DNA of 64,000 nt from Ornithodoros turicata (Eukaryota > Arthropoda > Arachnida > Ixodida > Argasidae): assembly GCF_037126465.1 (NCBI RefSeq), contig NC_088210.1:25507511-25571510 (forward strand). The letters are read 5' to 3'. Shown piece by piece: positions 13,701 through 24,409 of this stretch (positions within the stretch are counted from its first letter, which is position 1; each line of letters starts with the position of its first letter). Both the position numbers and the translations under genes were made by a program. The notes below the pieces were generated by a model that was given only the letters and a program-made list of their open reading frames with translations, did no database searches and was not told the origin of the DNA.

Positions 13701-14759
13701 AGAATACTCAAACTGTTTTTGTTTTGTAACTAACTAATTAATCAATTAAGTGAAATTAATTAGTCAGTTTTTAAGCGTTTCTTAGTCAGCTCTCGAGCGT
13801 TCTGTTCTCGAACGAAGCCTTGTCACAGTTCTCATTGACATTTTAGCTTGACATTGACCCTTCGCGCGTCTGCGACAAGTCCCGCAATTTTTGCTTTCTT
13901 TTTCTTTTTTTTGCTAAGCCGGAAGTTAGTCTCTGGAGCTGAAGAAGAAAAAAAAAAAAAAAGAAGAAGGATGCGTTAGAAGTATAAAGTTGCAATCAAC
14001 ACGTTTCGTGTCGTTGTATCGCCCCGCTACAACTTTCTCACTGACATTTTGGCTCTAATTTTTATAATTATAAAACTCACAAAACAAAAACAGTTTGAGT
14101 GTCATCACACCACTGGTAACACTATGCAGTCTGTCTTTCTTGTGTGCAATGAACCCTTCCTTTCTTTTTTTTTCTTTCTTTCTTTTAGAACGTTGGCTCA
14201 TTTTTCGTGAAACGTCCTGTACGATATTATTGATCCTATATGCAGCAAGCAACAACGACCTATACCTCGTTACGTTTTCCCCAGAGACTACTTTGAAGAC
14301 CTGGACCTCATTGTAGGCCTGATCATGGAGCGGCCAGTGCACGGGTCAATGTATGGTCCTACCACCGTCTGCATCATGGGGGAACAGTACTACAGACTCA
14401 AATACGCCGATCGTTTCTGGTTTGAAAACCTGTATCATCCTGGAGCGTTCAACAAAGGTAGACCTGAGTTGTGCGTTATGCTCTCGTAACGGACGGTGAA
14501 GGCAATTGTTACCAATTTCCAGAGCAAGTCAAGGACATCATGAAAATTACTCTGGCTACGTTGATTTGCAAGAATACCGACATAGAGTACATCCAGCCGG
14601 ATGTGTTCAGTATGCCTGGGTATGGGCTTGTTCACTAAGCTTACACTGTCGTTGTATTAACGCTTTCTTTGCGCGTGTGTTTTCAGAAAAGGAAACGAGA
14701 AGATGAGCTGCAAGAGAATTATCGCCCAGTCGGACTACAACTACAACCTCTACAAATGA
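7774..14759 (+). CDS. Secreted animal haem peroxidase with His-rich N-terminal repeat (14 exons, 811 aa)
   Basis: A haem peroxidase that would use H2O2 to oxidise substrates outside the cell. Exons: 7774-7778, 9254-9321, 9498-9675, 10160-10701, 10779-10997, 11135-11290, 11367-11477, 11542-11658, 11800-11954, 12891-13226, 13293-13498, 14285-14457, 14523-14619, 14687-14759. All joins keep frame. Exon 1 encodes only Met plus part of Arg. With exon 2 it makes a signal peptide (MRLLGILCLGLVICIAQS). Residues 25-83 are acidic and about 123-182 are a GPAH repeat. The peroxidase domain runs from about 195 to the end. Visible motifs are distal His in FGQLIAHDV (about 316), Arg in TLFVREHN (about 485), proximal His in RLPHAAV (about 569), and RGRDHGLPPYNYFRKLCG. 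The residue before the distal His is Ala, not the haem-linking Asp of myeloperoxidase. Closest type is a chorion-peroxidase/peroxinectin-like enzyme; the exact subfamily is not settled. Confidence 0.9.
10275..10452 (+). repeat. 12-bp coding tandem repeat (Gly-Pro-Ala-His units)
   Basis: About fourteen units of a 12-bp motif (consensus GGTCCAGCTCAT) lie in frame within peroxidase exon 4 and encode GPAH with Ser, Thr and Leu variants. Adjacent units are nearly identical at the DNA level, which suggests recent expansion by slippage or unequal exchange. Confidence 0.9.
11955..12890 (+). other. Peroxidase intron 9, GC-rich, probably transposon-derived
   Basis: This 936-bp intron separates the REHN exon from the VIAYKEYLPR exon. 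It is GC-rich (many CGCCG/CGGCG words near 12530-12680). Short open frames here lack family similarity. No clean terminal repeats were resolved. Confidence 0.5.
13600..14222. mobile_element. MITE in peroxidase intron 11
   Basis: Long imperfect inverted terminal repeats: the left end reads AGGGTGTTTCACAAAAATGA and the right end is the inverse of GTTTCACGAAAAATGAGCCA. The arms continue inward for over 100 bp (left 13600-13720, right 14080-14222, including an inverted CAAACTGTTTTTGTTTTG block). No transposase remnant was seen. It is non-autonomous and lies wholly within the intron. Confidence 0.7.
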
Positions 14760-14768
14760 AACTGAGAG

Positions 14769-14774
14769 AATAAA
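14769..14774 (+). terminator. Peroxidase polyadenylation signal (AATAAA)
   Basis: A canonical AATAAA hexamer lies ten bases after the peroxidase stop codon, consistent with a very short 3' UTR. Confidence 0.6.
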
Positions 14775-15248
14775 ATTAATGTGCAAAGCATTGTGCTACC
14801 GCCGTGAAATAAGTAAAAATTGGCTTTTGAAGTTTCAGAGGAGGAACTGAAATCAATACTGCGCTTTCTCGGCACGATCGCCTGAGACACGGGTGAACTT
14901 ATGGATGGGGGTTCTCTCGGTTACTCTTTTGTTGCGTCTCCTTATGTATGCAAGAGGATGTCTGTTCAGTGAGGGTTCGGAGTTCTGTACCTTATGTCCT
15001 ACCTAACTTGTCGTAACAGCCATATAACGAATAAAGTGTACAAAACGAATGTGCCGCCAACTGCAGCTCTCTTAATTGTCGGTTTTGTGCCAACCAATAA
15101 GGCGTACAAGTTAGGTGGACATCGGCTGCGTTCCCCCGCACGCGGAAGCACGTACGGCAATGCACGCGGCATGCCGCGCATTAGCAGCCAATCAGACGGC
15201 CAACGAAAATTGCGTCACGTGCGCCGTTTACATTTTCACCCGTGCCTT

Positions 15249-15957
15249 TATGACAAGTCACTGCCAACGCCACCTAGACACAGAGGGCCTGCTTATTGCC
15301 TCCTCTCCCTCCTGCCCTATGTGGACACATAATATGTCAGAATTCGTCTGCTACTGCGATTCACCGTTCTGCGAATAGACCTCTACCCGAGAAACGTCAT
15401 CATGACGTTGGTAGACAGACTGAAACCGAAACAAATCGGAAGTGGAGGGCTGGGTTTCACGAAAGATGTCGCGTCCCTTTGAGGGACCATCGTAATCCCC
15501 TCAAGACCATGGCTTTCGGGCGCGACCTTGTTCGCCCCCTAGCTTCGAGCATAGTTCAACACTACCAAATTGGTGGCGCTGTCCACTATGACGTTATTTG
15601 TTTACAAACAGGGAGAGGTCTATTCAAGAGCCCGCAAATGACTGCCGCTCACCTGGATCCTGCCGACCTAAATATTTCGACAAAAAGTGCGAGACGCTTT
15701 CCAGGAAATCGGTTTTGAGAAAGATTGAGACCTTTTTTGCGCTTTATTTCCAAGTTTTCCCATTTAGTACGCGGGGACGTTCAATCACTACTCGCAGACG
15801 ACGGTGGTTCGTCTTTATGGCCACAACCGCTGAAAGCACGTTCGTGATTGGCTATATGGCCGTTGAAAACACGATCCTCGTTGGCTGACTCTTAATTGTT
15901 ACGTCACGTCTACGAGCAAGCACGCTTGCTCTATCTAGGTGGCGTTGTCACTGGACA
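15249..15957. mobile_element. MITE with CAACGCCACCTAGA terminal repeats, hosting a nested MITE
   Basis: The left end contains CACTGCCAACGCCACCTAGA and the right end the inverse of CAGTGACAACGCCACCTAGA, about 30 bp of similarity. The MITE copy at 15374-15625 sits inside. A further arm of this family occurs at about 44008-44030 and a related one near 46960, so the family is dispersed. Confidence 0.6.
15374..15625 (+). mobile_element. MITE copy (TAGACCTCT family), nested
   Basis: About 250 bp bounded by AATAGACCTCTACCC and GGGAGAGGTCTATT as inverted ends. It is similar throughout to the copy at 41430-41699 and, outside that copy's minisatellite core, to 7084-7346. It appears the most intact of the three. 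Confidence 0.75.
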
Positions 15958-16005
15958 AGTACGGCTTGGGACAAAAGTATACGGAACACGGCCCTGGCAC
16001 ATTTC
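15955..16005 (+). repeat. Tc1-like terminal-repeat fragment
   Basis: Contains GGGACAAAAGTATACGGAAC, closely resembling the terminal repeat of the Tc1-like composite at 53821-56737 (TGGACAAAAGTTTACGGAAC). No second end or transposase lies nearby, so it is a relic. Confidence 0.45.
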
Positions 16006-16686
16006 TTCATTGGATCGTGCCCCTGCTATAGCTATCAGGAAGAGGTCGAATTGACCGGTTATTCTACCCATCCCTCAGTCGCACCGATTGAGAAATGAGG
16101 CAGCGTCCCGCGAACTTTTGTCCCAAGCTGTACGAAGATGCAACATTCAAAGGGAGGGTTTCGTCCAAGAGTCGCTTTCGCAAAAGCAGGGATGTGCTGA
16201 GCGGTGCTGTGCTGTCGTTCGCCACACGTGATCTCGGAAGTTCTCGTTTGCGACGAGATGCCACAAACCAGCTCCTTTTTGGGGCTGTACAAACGTTGAC
16301 GTATACTACCGACCCCTTTCCCCAAAAAGAAAAACCGCGAGCATACCCTCTCCCTCTCATGCCTAGGCAAGTACGAAAAGCGACCTCACAACACATTTCA
16401 ACAACACAGCGTCATATTATAGCTAGTTATAGGTCTGTTGTCAGTGTTAAACTGGGTTTTGTTGTTTTGGGCCTAGGATTACTGCGCTTTTTTTACTTCT
16501 ACTCACTTGTTTTCTGAACGCTCAACTTCTGAGAAGTGAAAGTTAACTGTTACAATACGATTTCGTTGAGACACACAATGAACATGACATGGTTTTCAGT
16601 GTTAATTATTTCTTTTTCTTTTCCATCTAGCCTACAGCAAGTGTATGTATGCCTAGTACAGCAATGTTTATGTTTCGCTCCAAACA

Positions 16687-17504
16687 CTAATCAAACTTGG
16701 GCTTGATCCATTCTACGTTGCTTCTGTACTTCCGCATAAGGTCCATGAACCGCTCTCTCCGTTCCTCCGGTGTTTCTGGTTTTGGTCTATTTCGAAGCTT
16801 CTCCAGGATGCCGTCAACATACTTTTCAGCATCGAATGCATGTGCCTCTTGTATCTGCGCAAGGAGTTCTGCCCTGAACACCTGTTCCTTCTTTTTCAAC
16901 CGACGGAAGCGGCGCTTGGCCCATGCAAAGTGCATCCGTTTTCTCAGCTTTTGTAGCTTGTGCTTCTTCATCTTGCGCTTTCGGATTTGAACTAACTCTG
17001 CAGCCTGCTTTGTGACTGTTGACACTGAAGGATCGGACTTTTCTATCTGGTTCGAAATATCTGTGGTTGGAGCAATGATAGTTCGCACGTCCCCAATCAC
17101 GCTGGAGGGCTTCACAATAGACGGTAAATTGTATTCCATGGACGACCTTAATGTTGGAAGCTCCACTGGTTGCTTTAACGCTGGTGGAACATAAATGACC
17201 TTGGGTATGGCAGCTGTATTAGGTGATGCCATTACAGAGGAAAGGCCCTCGAAGGAGAATTTTAAGTTTGAGGACCTGGATACTCCTGTAGTGCCTAAGA
17301 AGAAACGAAAATTCGAGATGCGTATTTAAGCTTTGTAGCAGTTCACAGCAACTCGTGTATCGTTGATGCACGCCGTCATGCGGTTAAATACGCACGTTTA
17401 ATACAGTAACGTGGAAAGCCCAACTCACATTTTCCAGCCGTCGATATCCTCACTAGGGCAGCAAGCCTCGTGGAGCTGTGCCTCAGCGAGCTGAACAAGA
17501 GCAT
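16687..17504 (-). CDS. AURKAIP1: Mitochondrial small-subunit ribosomal protein mS38 (AURKAIP1), 227 aa
   Basis: mS38 is a basic protein of the mitochondrial ribosome small subunit, also described as Aurora kinase A-interacting protein 1. Two exons on the minus strand: 17504-17429 and 17294-16687, joined in phase 1. Exon 1 supplies a typical mitochondrial presequence (MLLFSSLRHSSTRLAALVRI: Arg/Ser/Leu-rich, no acidic residues). The C-terminal third has the lysine/arginine-rich family core: RKRKMKKHKLQKLRKRMHFA, then WAKRRFRRLKKKE and an acidic/helical tail with KPETPEERRERF. An internal Met at 17232 could give a shorter product, but the upstream frame is open to a good acceptor and the presequence supports the longer form. 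It is head-to-head with the UPF0390 gene at 17901. Confidence 0.88.
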
Positions 17505-17900
17505 TATTGAGACCTACACCTCTTCCTGCGCAAGGAACCGTTATTTATACCATAAACTTGCCAAATAACATAAGTAAACTGCTAAAGAGAAAGCCGTCGC
17601 GACATCACGCTTGCCATGGCTGCTGGTGGCTATAGTTGACTACAGTTGGCTTTTCGATAATGTCGATTTCGAAAGGTTGGCCAGGGTCAGTCGGCTTTTC
17701 CGAAGAGAAACGGGACTTATTGAATTTTTATTGGTCATACGCAGAAAATAACTAATAACTTTAAATTTGTATTAGTTTATCTTACAAAACGAAAATAAAC
17801 CTCATACTTGGTGTGCATCTTCGTTTTGATCTCTGGGACCTCCTGCTTCGTTTTCGCACGTCGTCCCGTCGTCTGCTGCTACTGCGTACCACAATTTAAA
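17505..17900. promoter_or_regulatory. Divergent promoter region between mS38 and UPF0390 genes
   Basis: Only 396 bp separate the two start codons, so both 5' UTRs and promoters must overlap or abut here. No TATA box was placed with confidence. The shared-promoter reading rests on spacing alone. Confidence 0.45.
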
Positions 17901-18406
17901 ATGGCGCAGGGGAAGTTGAAAGTGAAGGCATCGGTGCCAAAAAATTCCAAGAATGCACGAAATAGAACTTCATTGAGGGGAGTTACAAAAGGTAAGGCGA
18001 GCTGAAAATAACGGAACGTCACTGTTTTCAAGCAAAAGTGTTTCGATGTCCATCTAACGTTGTTTATGATAACAGCTCGCTCAGCTCCCAAGAAAGCCAA
18101 GGCAATAACCGCGAAGCAGCAAGTCCAAGTGGCAAGTTACCTTTCACTTTAATCTTCAAACTGCACTGGCGGAGGAATTGAAAGCTTGTATTACTGCATG
18201 CGATGTATGACCGCGTGATTTATTTAGCTGTATATCCATAATCGTTGGAACTCACGTGGCCGTCCCTGCTGTTTCAGGCCTTGGAGAAAAACATCCGCAA
18301 AAACATAGAACAAGAACTGAGAGCCAGAGCTGGCGGCGAAGGAAAGCCTTTCGGAACAACTGCAGGCACCAGTCAAGAGAAACCCAAGAAAAGGAGAAAG
18401 CGATAG
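17901..18406 (+). CDS. UPF0390 / Leydig cell tumour 10 kDa-like small basic protein (90 aa)
   Basis: Homologue of human C19orf53 (UPF0390 family), a small, very basic and probably nuclear or nucleolar protein without a well-defined biochemical role. Exons: 17901-17991, 18076-18128 and 18278-18406, total 273 nt. The N terminus MAQGKLKVKA, the central SAPKKAKAITAKQQVQ and the segment ALEKNIRKNIEQEL align with the family (MAQGQRKFQA, APKKARVVQQQKLKKNLE, IRKKIEHDV). The C terminus is lysine/arginine-rich (PKKRRKR). The second donor (CAA|GTGGCA) is weak, but it is the one that keeps frame and family alignment. Confidence 0.87.
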
Positions 18407-20449
18407 TCATCTCTTGCATCAGGCGGGCTCAGCAGCTATGCCTTTTTCATTGTAGTTCCCAGCACTCCATCACCGAAAAAGCCACGGAAGGCTGAAATGT
18501 AATCGATCTGCCCCCATAAAAAAACAGGTTGTGTTGTAATCAGTACACGTCATTTTTTCATTCATGTAATATATGATACAACTTTCATGTTGTTTCAATG
18601 ACGTTTTATTTTAAAATTCTGCTACATGTCATGCCCTTTCCTGACATAGCCAGGAGGTATGGGCCATAAGCTTTAAAAAATATACAGTAGCTTTGTATGA
18701 ATATCACAGATAATGTAGACTAAAAAGAATGAAAACACGTCGCATGTGCTCTTTCGCTAAATCAGGTTGTTACACATATTTGGTACATACTGTACCAGTG
18801 GTATACAATTGTGCATGAGGCAGGCCTTGGCTGTTGCTTGAAATCCATTGTGGATCATATCTCTGTACATGTAGGAACGATGGAACCATTTCCCATCTTT
18901 GCAGCAGCTGCCCGTTGGGAAAGCTTCAGTGCCAGAGTTGCAAATTAGAAAGCACTTTGTTTACACGCATGTCCATAATTTTGCAGGTGGAGAAACGAAT
19001 GGACAATGTTTCTACATATCTCGATGAATTCAGAAAATACTGCCCTGCAGAAAGTGGTGCAGAATTGACAACTGGGATATATCAAGTAATAAAGGGTTTC
19101 TAGAAAGTTCCCAAGCTTACAGTAGTAACACCTCTGTGGAGCTGCTCCATATCACAGTGTGAGAACAAATACAGCAGATCTCCTACTTGATGGTACACAA
19201 AAGCTTTAAAGTACATAATTCCGTATTAATATCAGAGATAATGGAGTTCACTTAGATAGGGACAGACCAGAAACCAATGTCCGAAGCTTTTTTGTTGGCT
19301 CAATACTTTCAATTAATCTGAAATACTCGAACGCCATACCAACACTGAGAGTCATCTATCCTGTTACCAACTCTTGCTATGCATTGTAGCTTTTTTCTGT
19401 AAATGTGTGTGTGTGGCACAGAAAAGAAACCCTGCACAATAATAATAATACTTAATAACAATAGTAATAATAAAAAACGATGTGACAGCATACCCTGCAA
19501 CAGCAGCACACCATTTTTTCTTAAAATATTTTTTTCAGCTCAAAAGCACAAACCCACACAGACACCAAGCATATGTTATTGGAAATCCCTCAGTCAGGTC
19601 TTTCTTAAGGTACTCTACAAATTTCCAATTAACATGCAGGTCCTTCAAAACAATATTTTGAATGCTAGCTAATTAATCTTACCTAATTAATTAATCTGGC
19701 ACAGTGAAAGAAATACTGGTGACTAGGACACTTTTAAATCTCAGTAGGTGTTAATGGGGACACCCCATATTGCTTTCTCACTCCACACCACACCACTTAA
19801 TCAACCGTGACATTCAGGAAATTATTCACATATAAATTCAAGTATAAATTTGCAAGGACAATTGAATGTAACACAATTTCGTTCAAACACTTCTCAGGTG
19901 TAGAGTACCTGCGTTAATCTGGCACAACACCCCACGAACAAGCAGTCAAAGCCCTAACTGAAAATGTAACGCCAGTATTAACCTGGAATAAAAGAAAACG
20001 GAAGGGGAGACATGGTGACAATAATTCCCGGGAGACAAAATATAAAGCCAGTGTAAGAACAAAACATGGTTATTTGTACCGGTTAATTCATTAACTATCA
20101 CAGCAGCCTAGGTTGCAGTCAGGTGTTGTTAATACATCACTCGCATTCAGAAAACCGTTTAGACAATTGTTCGAATGAGGATCAAAGGCCTTTTGTGTTA
20201 GTCACCATTTTCCCACTGAGCAGCACTTTCTCAATAAGCCTGTGTAACATCGGCGGCACCCCATGTGATAGTTGATGCAAGGTAGATGAGAAACCCTCTT
20301 CTGATGCAATGTGCTGGCAATCCTCAAGCTATTTCTGGTAATGGCTTTGCATGCATCTTTTCCAGGCTCTGTCACTTCACTTTTTCTCTCATGGGCTGGT
20401 TTGTGAGGAAATGATTGGGTATCTAGATTACCCTATCAATTCCCCCGTA
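18407..20449. other. 3' flanks of UPF0390 and P2X genes; no gene seen
   Basis: AT-rich sequence between convergent genes, presumably containing both 3' UTRs. It has a short AATAAT tract at about 19438-19475. Short open frames here do not resemble known proteins. Confidence 0.6.
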
Positions 20450-23400
20450 TCATTCTGAAAGGTTACATGGGAAGGGTGGGAAAAGGGCAGTGTTAGAAAA
20501 CGTCCGCATGCTGACTTGCAAATATCGCAGCAGCCTGCGAAAATAATTGAGACAATCTCCGAAAATGCTTCTGTGTGTGTGTGTTAAAATCATGCAGGAT
20601 AAGAAACACTCGCTAATGGTACCTACAGTGAAGTGTTCCTCGCTTGAGACAAATTTGTACTTCTTGGCTTTGTAGAGCTTCCGTTTCCTGAGACAGTGTA
20701 CAACGACGAGGTCACAAAATATTGTAGCCTGTGATATTTGAGAGAGAGATGAGATAAGATAAAACTGTAGTATTGAACCAGGTAGAGAGCTTTGCTGTAA
20801 CTTCACTCTATGTATATGATTACACAGCCTGTTTGATAGAAGAAATGTGCATCACATTGCACTACCTGCAGTAATATCATAGATTAAACACTTACGACGA
20901 CCATCAGCCCAAGCCCTGAACCCAGGTTGATGGCTATGGGTATTGGACTCAATTTTCCTGCTCGTCCTTGTACCAGGATAGCAAACGTAATGCCATATGC
21001 TTTCACCAGCGTCCTCGTGGTCTCGTTATAATACTTTGGGTACCTGCGAAGATATCAGAAATGAAACTGTCCATTGTGAAAGAGAAAGCCTACTGTGGAT
21101 ACCTGAAGTTCCAACCCTTTGCGAGGGCAACGCTTGGGTCATCTAGCCTTGAGAAACTGTAGGTTGGGATGCAATATTTGACGTCAAAATCCAGGTTACA
21201 GTCCCACGAGATGAGGATTCTAATGACGCCACCCTGTAAAATTCCAAGTTATAGCATTTACTGCTGTCCGCATGCTTTGAAACGCCCTACTGCAAGTTTG
21301 TTGTTGGTGCTGAAGTAAGCAGATCATTTTCTGTTGCCCAATACACTAACGTTCAATGGGAATGAGGAACTTTTATGAACTCTGGTACTGCAAAGGGGAA
21401 AGAGGCCGCAGTCTTCACCCCGGCGTATACACACCTTCATGGTTATCTCGCTGAATTCAACTCCAGCATTCTTTACTATGTCGCCAATGCGGAATACTGG
21501 GCAGAGACTATGTGTGGTGGGCTCGTACAGGCAGTTCCTGAGGTAGGTGCTATTTTCCGAGTCGAGGATATTTCTCCTGCAGTCAAAAAAAAAAAAAAAG
21601 AAAGTGGTTGAGCAAGTAAAGCACAATAACCAATAACCTAACCAATAACCAACACTCTAACCAATAACCAAAGCCAAGGTTATTGGGAAATATTTTTTTT
21701 CCAAATTTGGGGCGTAAAAACCGGGGAAATAAACATGTGCTCAAAAATTATTGGGAATTTGGGTGAAAAAAACTTTCAGTGCGCTAAATTTTGGGAGAAA
21801 TCAGGCCCTATTACCCTAACAACCTGCACCAGTTTGGGACAAACGGTAATGTAATTGTGTTTGTGCCAAACAAGCTAGTGTACACCGCTACAGACGTTTC
21901 GCTGAGTGCAATTTGCTGAATAAAAATCGGGGTTTCACCCTAAAGAGGCAACCTTCAATTCGGGGAAGAATCGGGTGAAACCCTAAAACTTCAGGCTCTA
22001 ACAAAGTTGCAGACATAAAAAAAAATATGATTTTGCCTGCATAGTTCAGTTAATAGCTCAGGATATGTTCAGATCTGGCATACAACAATTGAACATGCGT
22101 GTCCCTTTTTTGTTCTGTGTCCCTCCTCTCGCTTTTCTTTTTTTTTTCAGTATGAATCTCTGACTCATTTGTCTGCATGAAACACTCTTATCTACTGAAG
22201 CAAAGGCAGGACTTACTCCGACCGCACTTATCTTGCTTGCATTATGTCTGGCTGTCCCATTGTGTAATCAAGTATAATGAAACAATATTTCATATCTGTT
22301 GCACAGTGAGATATGGATGCAGGGTCTGAACCTTACCTCTTTATTCTGAAGAGTGGAAAATCGATGTAGTTTTTTATCAGAACTGTAAAGTTTGCGACGT
22401 CTTCAAGAAGGGCAGTTTTGTTCCTCCTGTACGTAAAAAAAATGTTAATTGGGAAAGAAGCATAATTAATGTATTTTACTGAGGCCACACTCCAGGTAAA
22501 AAAAAAGAAAATCATGGTAGTGTTTTGAATTGTGCTTTTTATGCGTGCTTCACGCACATATTGGTCTATTTCCTTTATGCTTTGGTTCGGCAAATGAACA
22601 TACAGTGGTCCGTAATCTTGTTCCACAGGGCACCAGCCTCTAATTTCGCAGACGTGTGACGAGTTGTGAGGAGGTCTAGCTCGTATGCATCGTCCAGTCA
22701 TGATTCCTGTAATGTGGGAGTCTCAGTGAAATTTGAAATATCTTACAAGGCTGGAAGAAAACATTACCATTTCCCAAAAGCAACGGTTCTCCCGCTTTAC
22801 ACGTTGTAGTATCGTGTACAGATTTGCAATGAGCTTGTGAAACATCATATGCCTTAGGGAGAGAACGAAAATGACAAGTAATTAGAATTTATACTGCAAA
22901 TTCTACAACGTACATCCTTACAGTACAGGATAAAAGATACAGGTAACATACTTCGGGGCACGTTGCAACTTGTTGATTTGGAGTGATGATCAGATTCGTG
23001 GAAATAAAGAACTCGTTATTCTCCTGCAAGTATATGCACGCAGTTTCATGCATGTATCGATATATACTCTGTATTATTGGCAACATTCGTTACCGTTGGG
23101 GGAACTACAATGTCGGCTATATCCCAGATCCTTTTGTAAACTGAGATATCATTCAGGAATGGGTAAAATGCATCATCTTGCAGGTCTTCTGTGCTAATCA
23201 CTCCTTTCACTTTAGTTGTTGTGGCTGAGTTAAAATCGCTGAACTGCTGGTACCCCTTCCTGTACACGATGACGTACCTGTTGAGAAATATTAAGTAGAT
23301 ATACAACAAGAGACGTGACGTACACAGCGCAAGGTGAAGCAGAAACACTATGGTTACCATATTTCACACGAAACCATTTCGTCACGTATATGTGACAGCG

Positions 23401-23720
23401 CGGTGCTGGGAAATTTGTGTACGGCACAGCTTCTTCTGTTATAATTATAATACCTCGTGGCAACGTATACAAAACGTGCAGATATAGTTTATTTACAGCG
23501 TGGTCGGTTACGAGAAAACCGTGATTCATCGATGGAAGAAATAGCAATGTTACGCCTCCAAAGCGAGCAAACAAACAGCTTACCCAATGATGTAGCCCAA
23601 AATGAGCATTTGTACGAGCCTGTTGATCACGCCGATTTTCTTATTACCTATATGCACCACTTTTAAAGTGTCATATTCAAAGAAATAGGTTCCAGTCGCT
23701 TTCACACAGTTCAACCCCAT
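20450..23720 (-). CDS. P2X purinoceptor (ATP-gated cation channel), 10 exons, about 456 aa
   Basis: Trimeric ATP-gated cation channel of the plasma membrane with two transmembrane helices. Minus-strand exons: 23720-23584, 23277-23094, 23023-22952, 22852-22768, 22706-22604, 22426-22337, 21576-21435, 21233-21103, 21043-20896 and 20728 to about 20450. All joins keep frame. Visible hallmarks are an N-terminal T-x-K (YDTLKVV), TM1 after NRLVQMLILGYII, ATP-site lysines in TTKVKG, NFR in GWNFRYPKYY, the lysine in TLVKAYGI, TM2 around NLGSGLGLMVV and the trafficking motif YKAKK. Ten extracellular cysteines are present (including GRC, CEIRGWCP, NC, LCP, WDC, KYC), as in canonical P2X. The tail after SSEEHFT is uncertain: a possible donor (GTAGGT) follows, so the last about 28 residues may differ. 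A tick P2X has been described, whereas flies and nematodes lack one. Confidence 0.92.
21680..22003 (-). repeat. Dispersed repeat in P2X intron 6
   Basis: A block rich in GGGTTTCACCC and CGGGGAAGAATCGGGTGAAA motifs; a related shorter fragment occurs at about 3895-4040 in the MED15 intron. A variable AACCAATAACC tract precedes it (21630-21680). There is no coding potential. Confidence 0.5.
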
Positions 23721-24409
23721 GATGTGCCGGTGCGAATGACACCGATAGCCGATAGTTTCGTTCGGTTGGTTTCGGTATCTCAGCACGGCGGAAGAGAACG
23801 GATGGGAAAGGACAGACTATATCACAAAAACGATAAAGAGAGTCTTCGAATACTTCCGTATTAATTAACTCTAAAAGTTCGTGTTAAAGTATGATAAGAG
23901 AATTAAACGAGATGAAGAAATAAACAAGACACCAAGACACCAACGAAGCATTCGCTCGCGGTACTGGCAACGAAGGGTTTTTGCTAATGGTGCCACATAT
24001 CGGCGTAAATAGGTACTAGCGCTAGGCAGTTTGGTTTTCTTGTTTTGAGTGCTTCCTCGAAGATGTGGGATGTTTTGTTTTGTGATGGCGTAAGATAACA
24101 ATAACAACAGGCATTACCAACAGCAGGGGTTGCTTTCCACAGAGATGAGTGGTTACGTTTTGAGGGAATTTTATGAGCGACCAATTCCACGACAGACAGT
24201 CAGTGAGGAACGTATTCGTTCATCGCAGCACGTTCGTCACATAACTAGCATCACCTTCACCTTCTGACATAAGAAGTACGTCATTTCGATTCCTGGTGAG
24301 GCAGGTATGTTCCCGTAAAACAGCACACCGTTTTTATTTTTACATGTTGTTGAGACTGTCGTTTTGACGTATATCAGACGTCTTCCAATCTCTCGTCAGT
24401 TGACAGACG
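23721..24409. promoter_or_regulatory. Divergent intergenic region between P2X and LZTR1
   Basis: Start codons of P2X (-) and LZTR1 (+) are 689 bp apart, so both promoters and 5' UTRs lie here. No recognisable TATA element was assigned and no other gene is seen. Confidence 0.4.
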
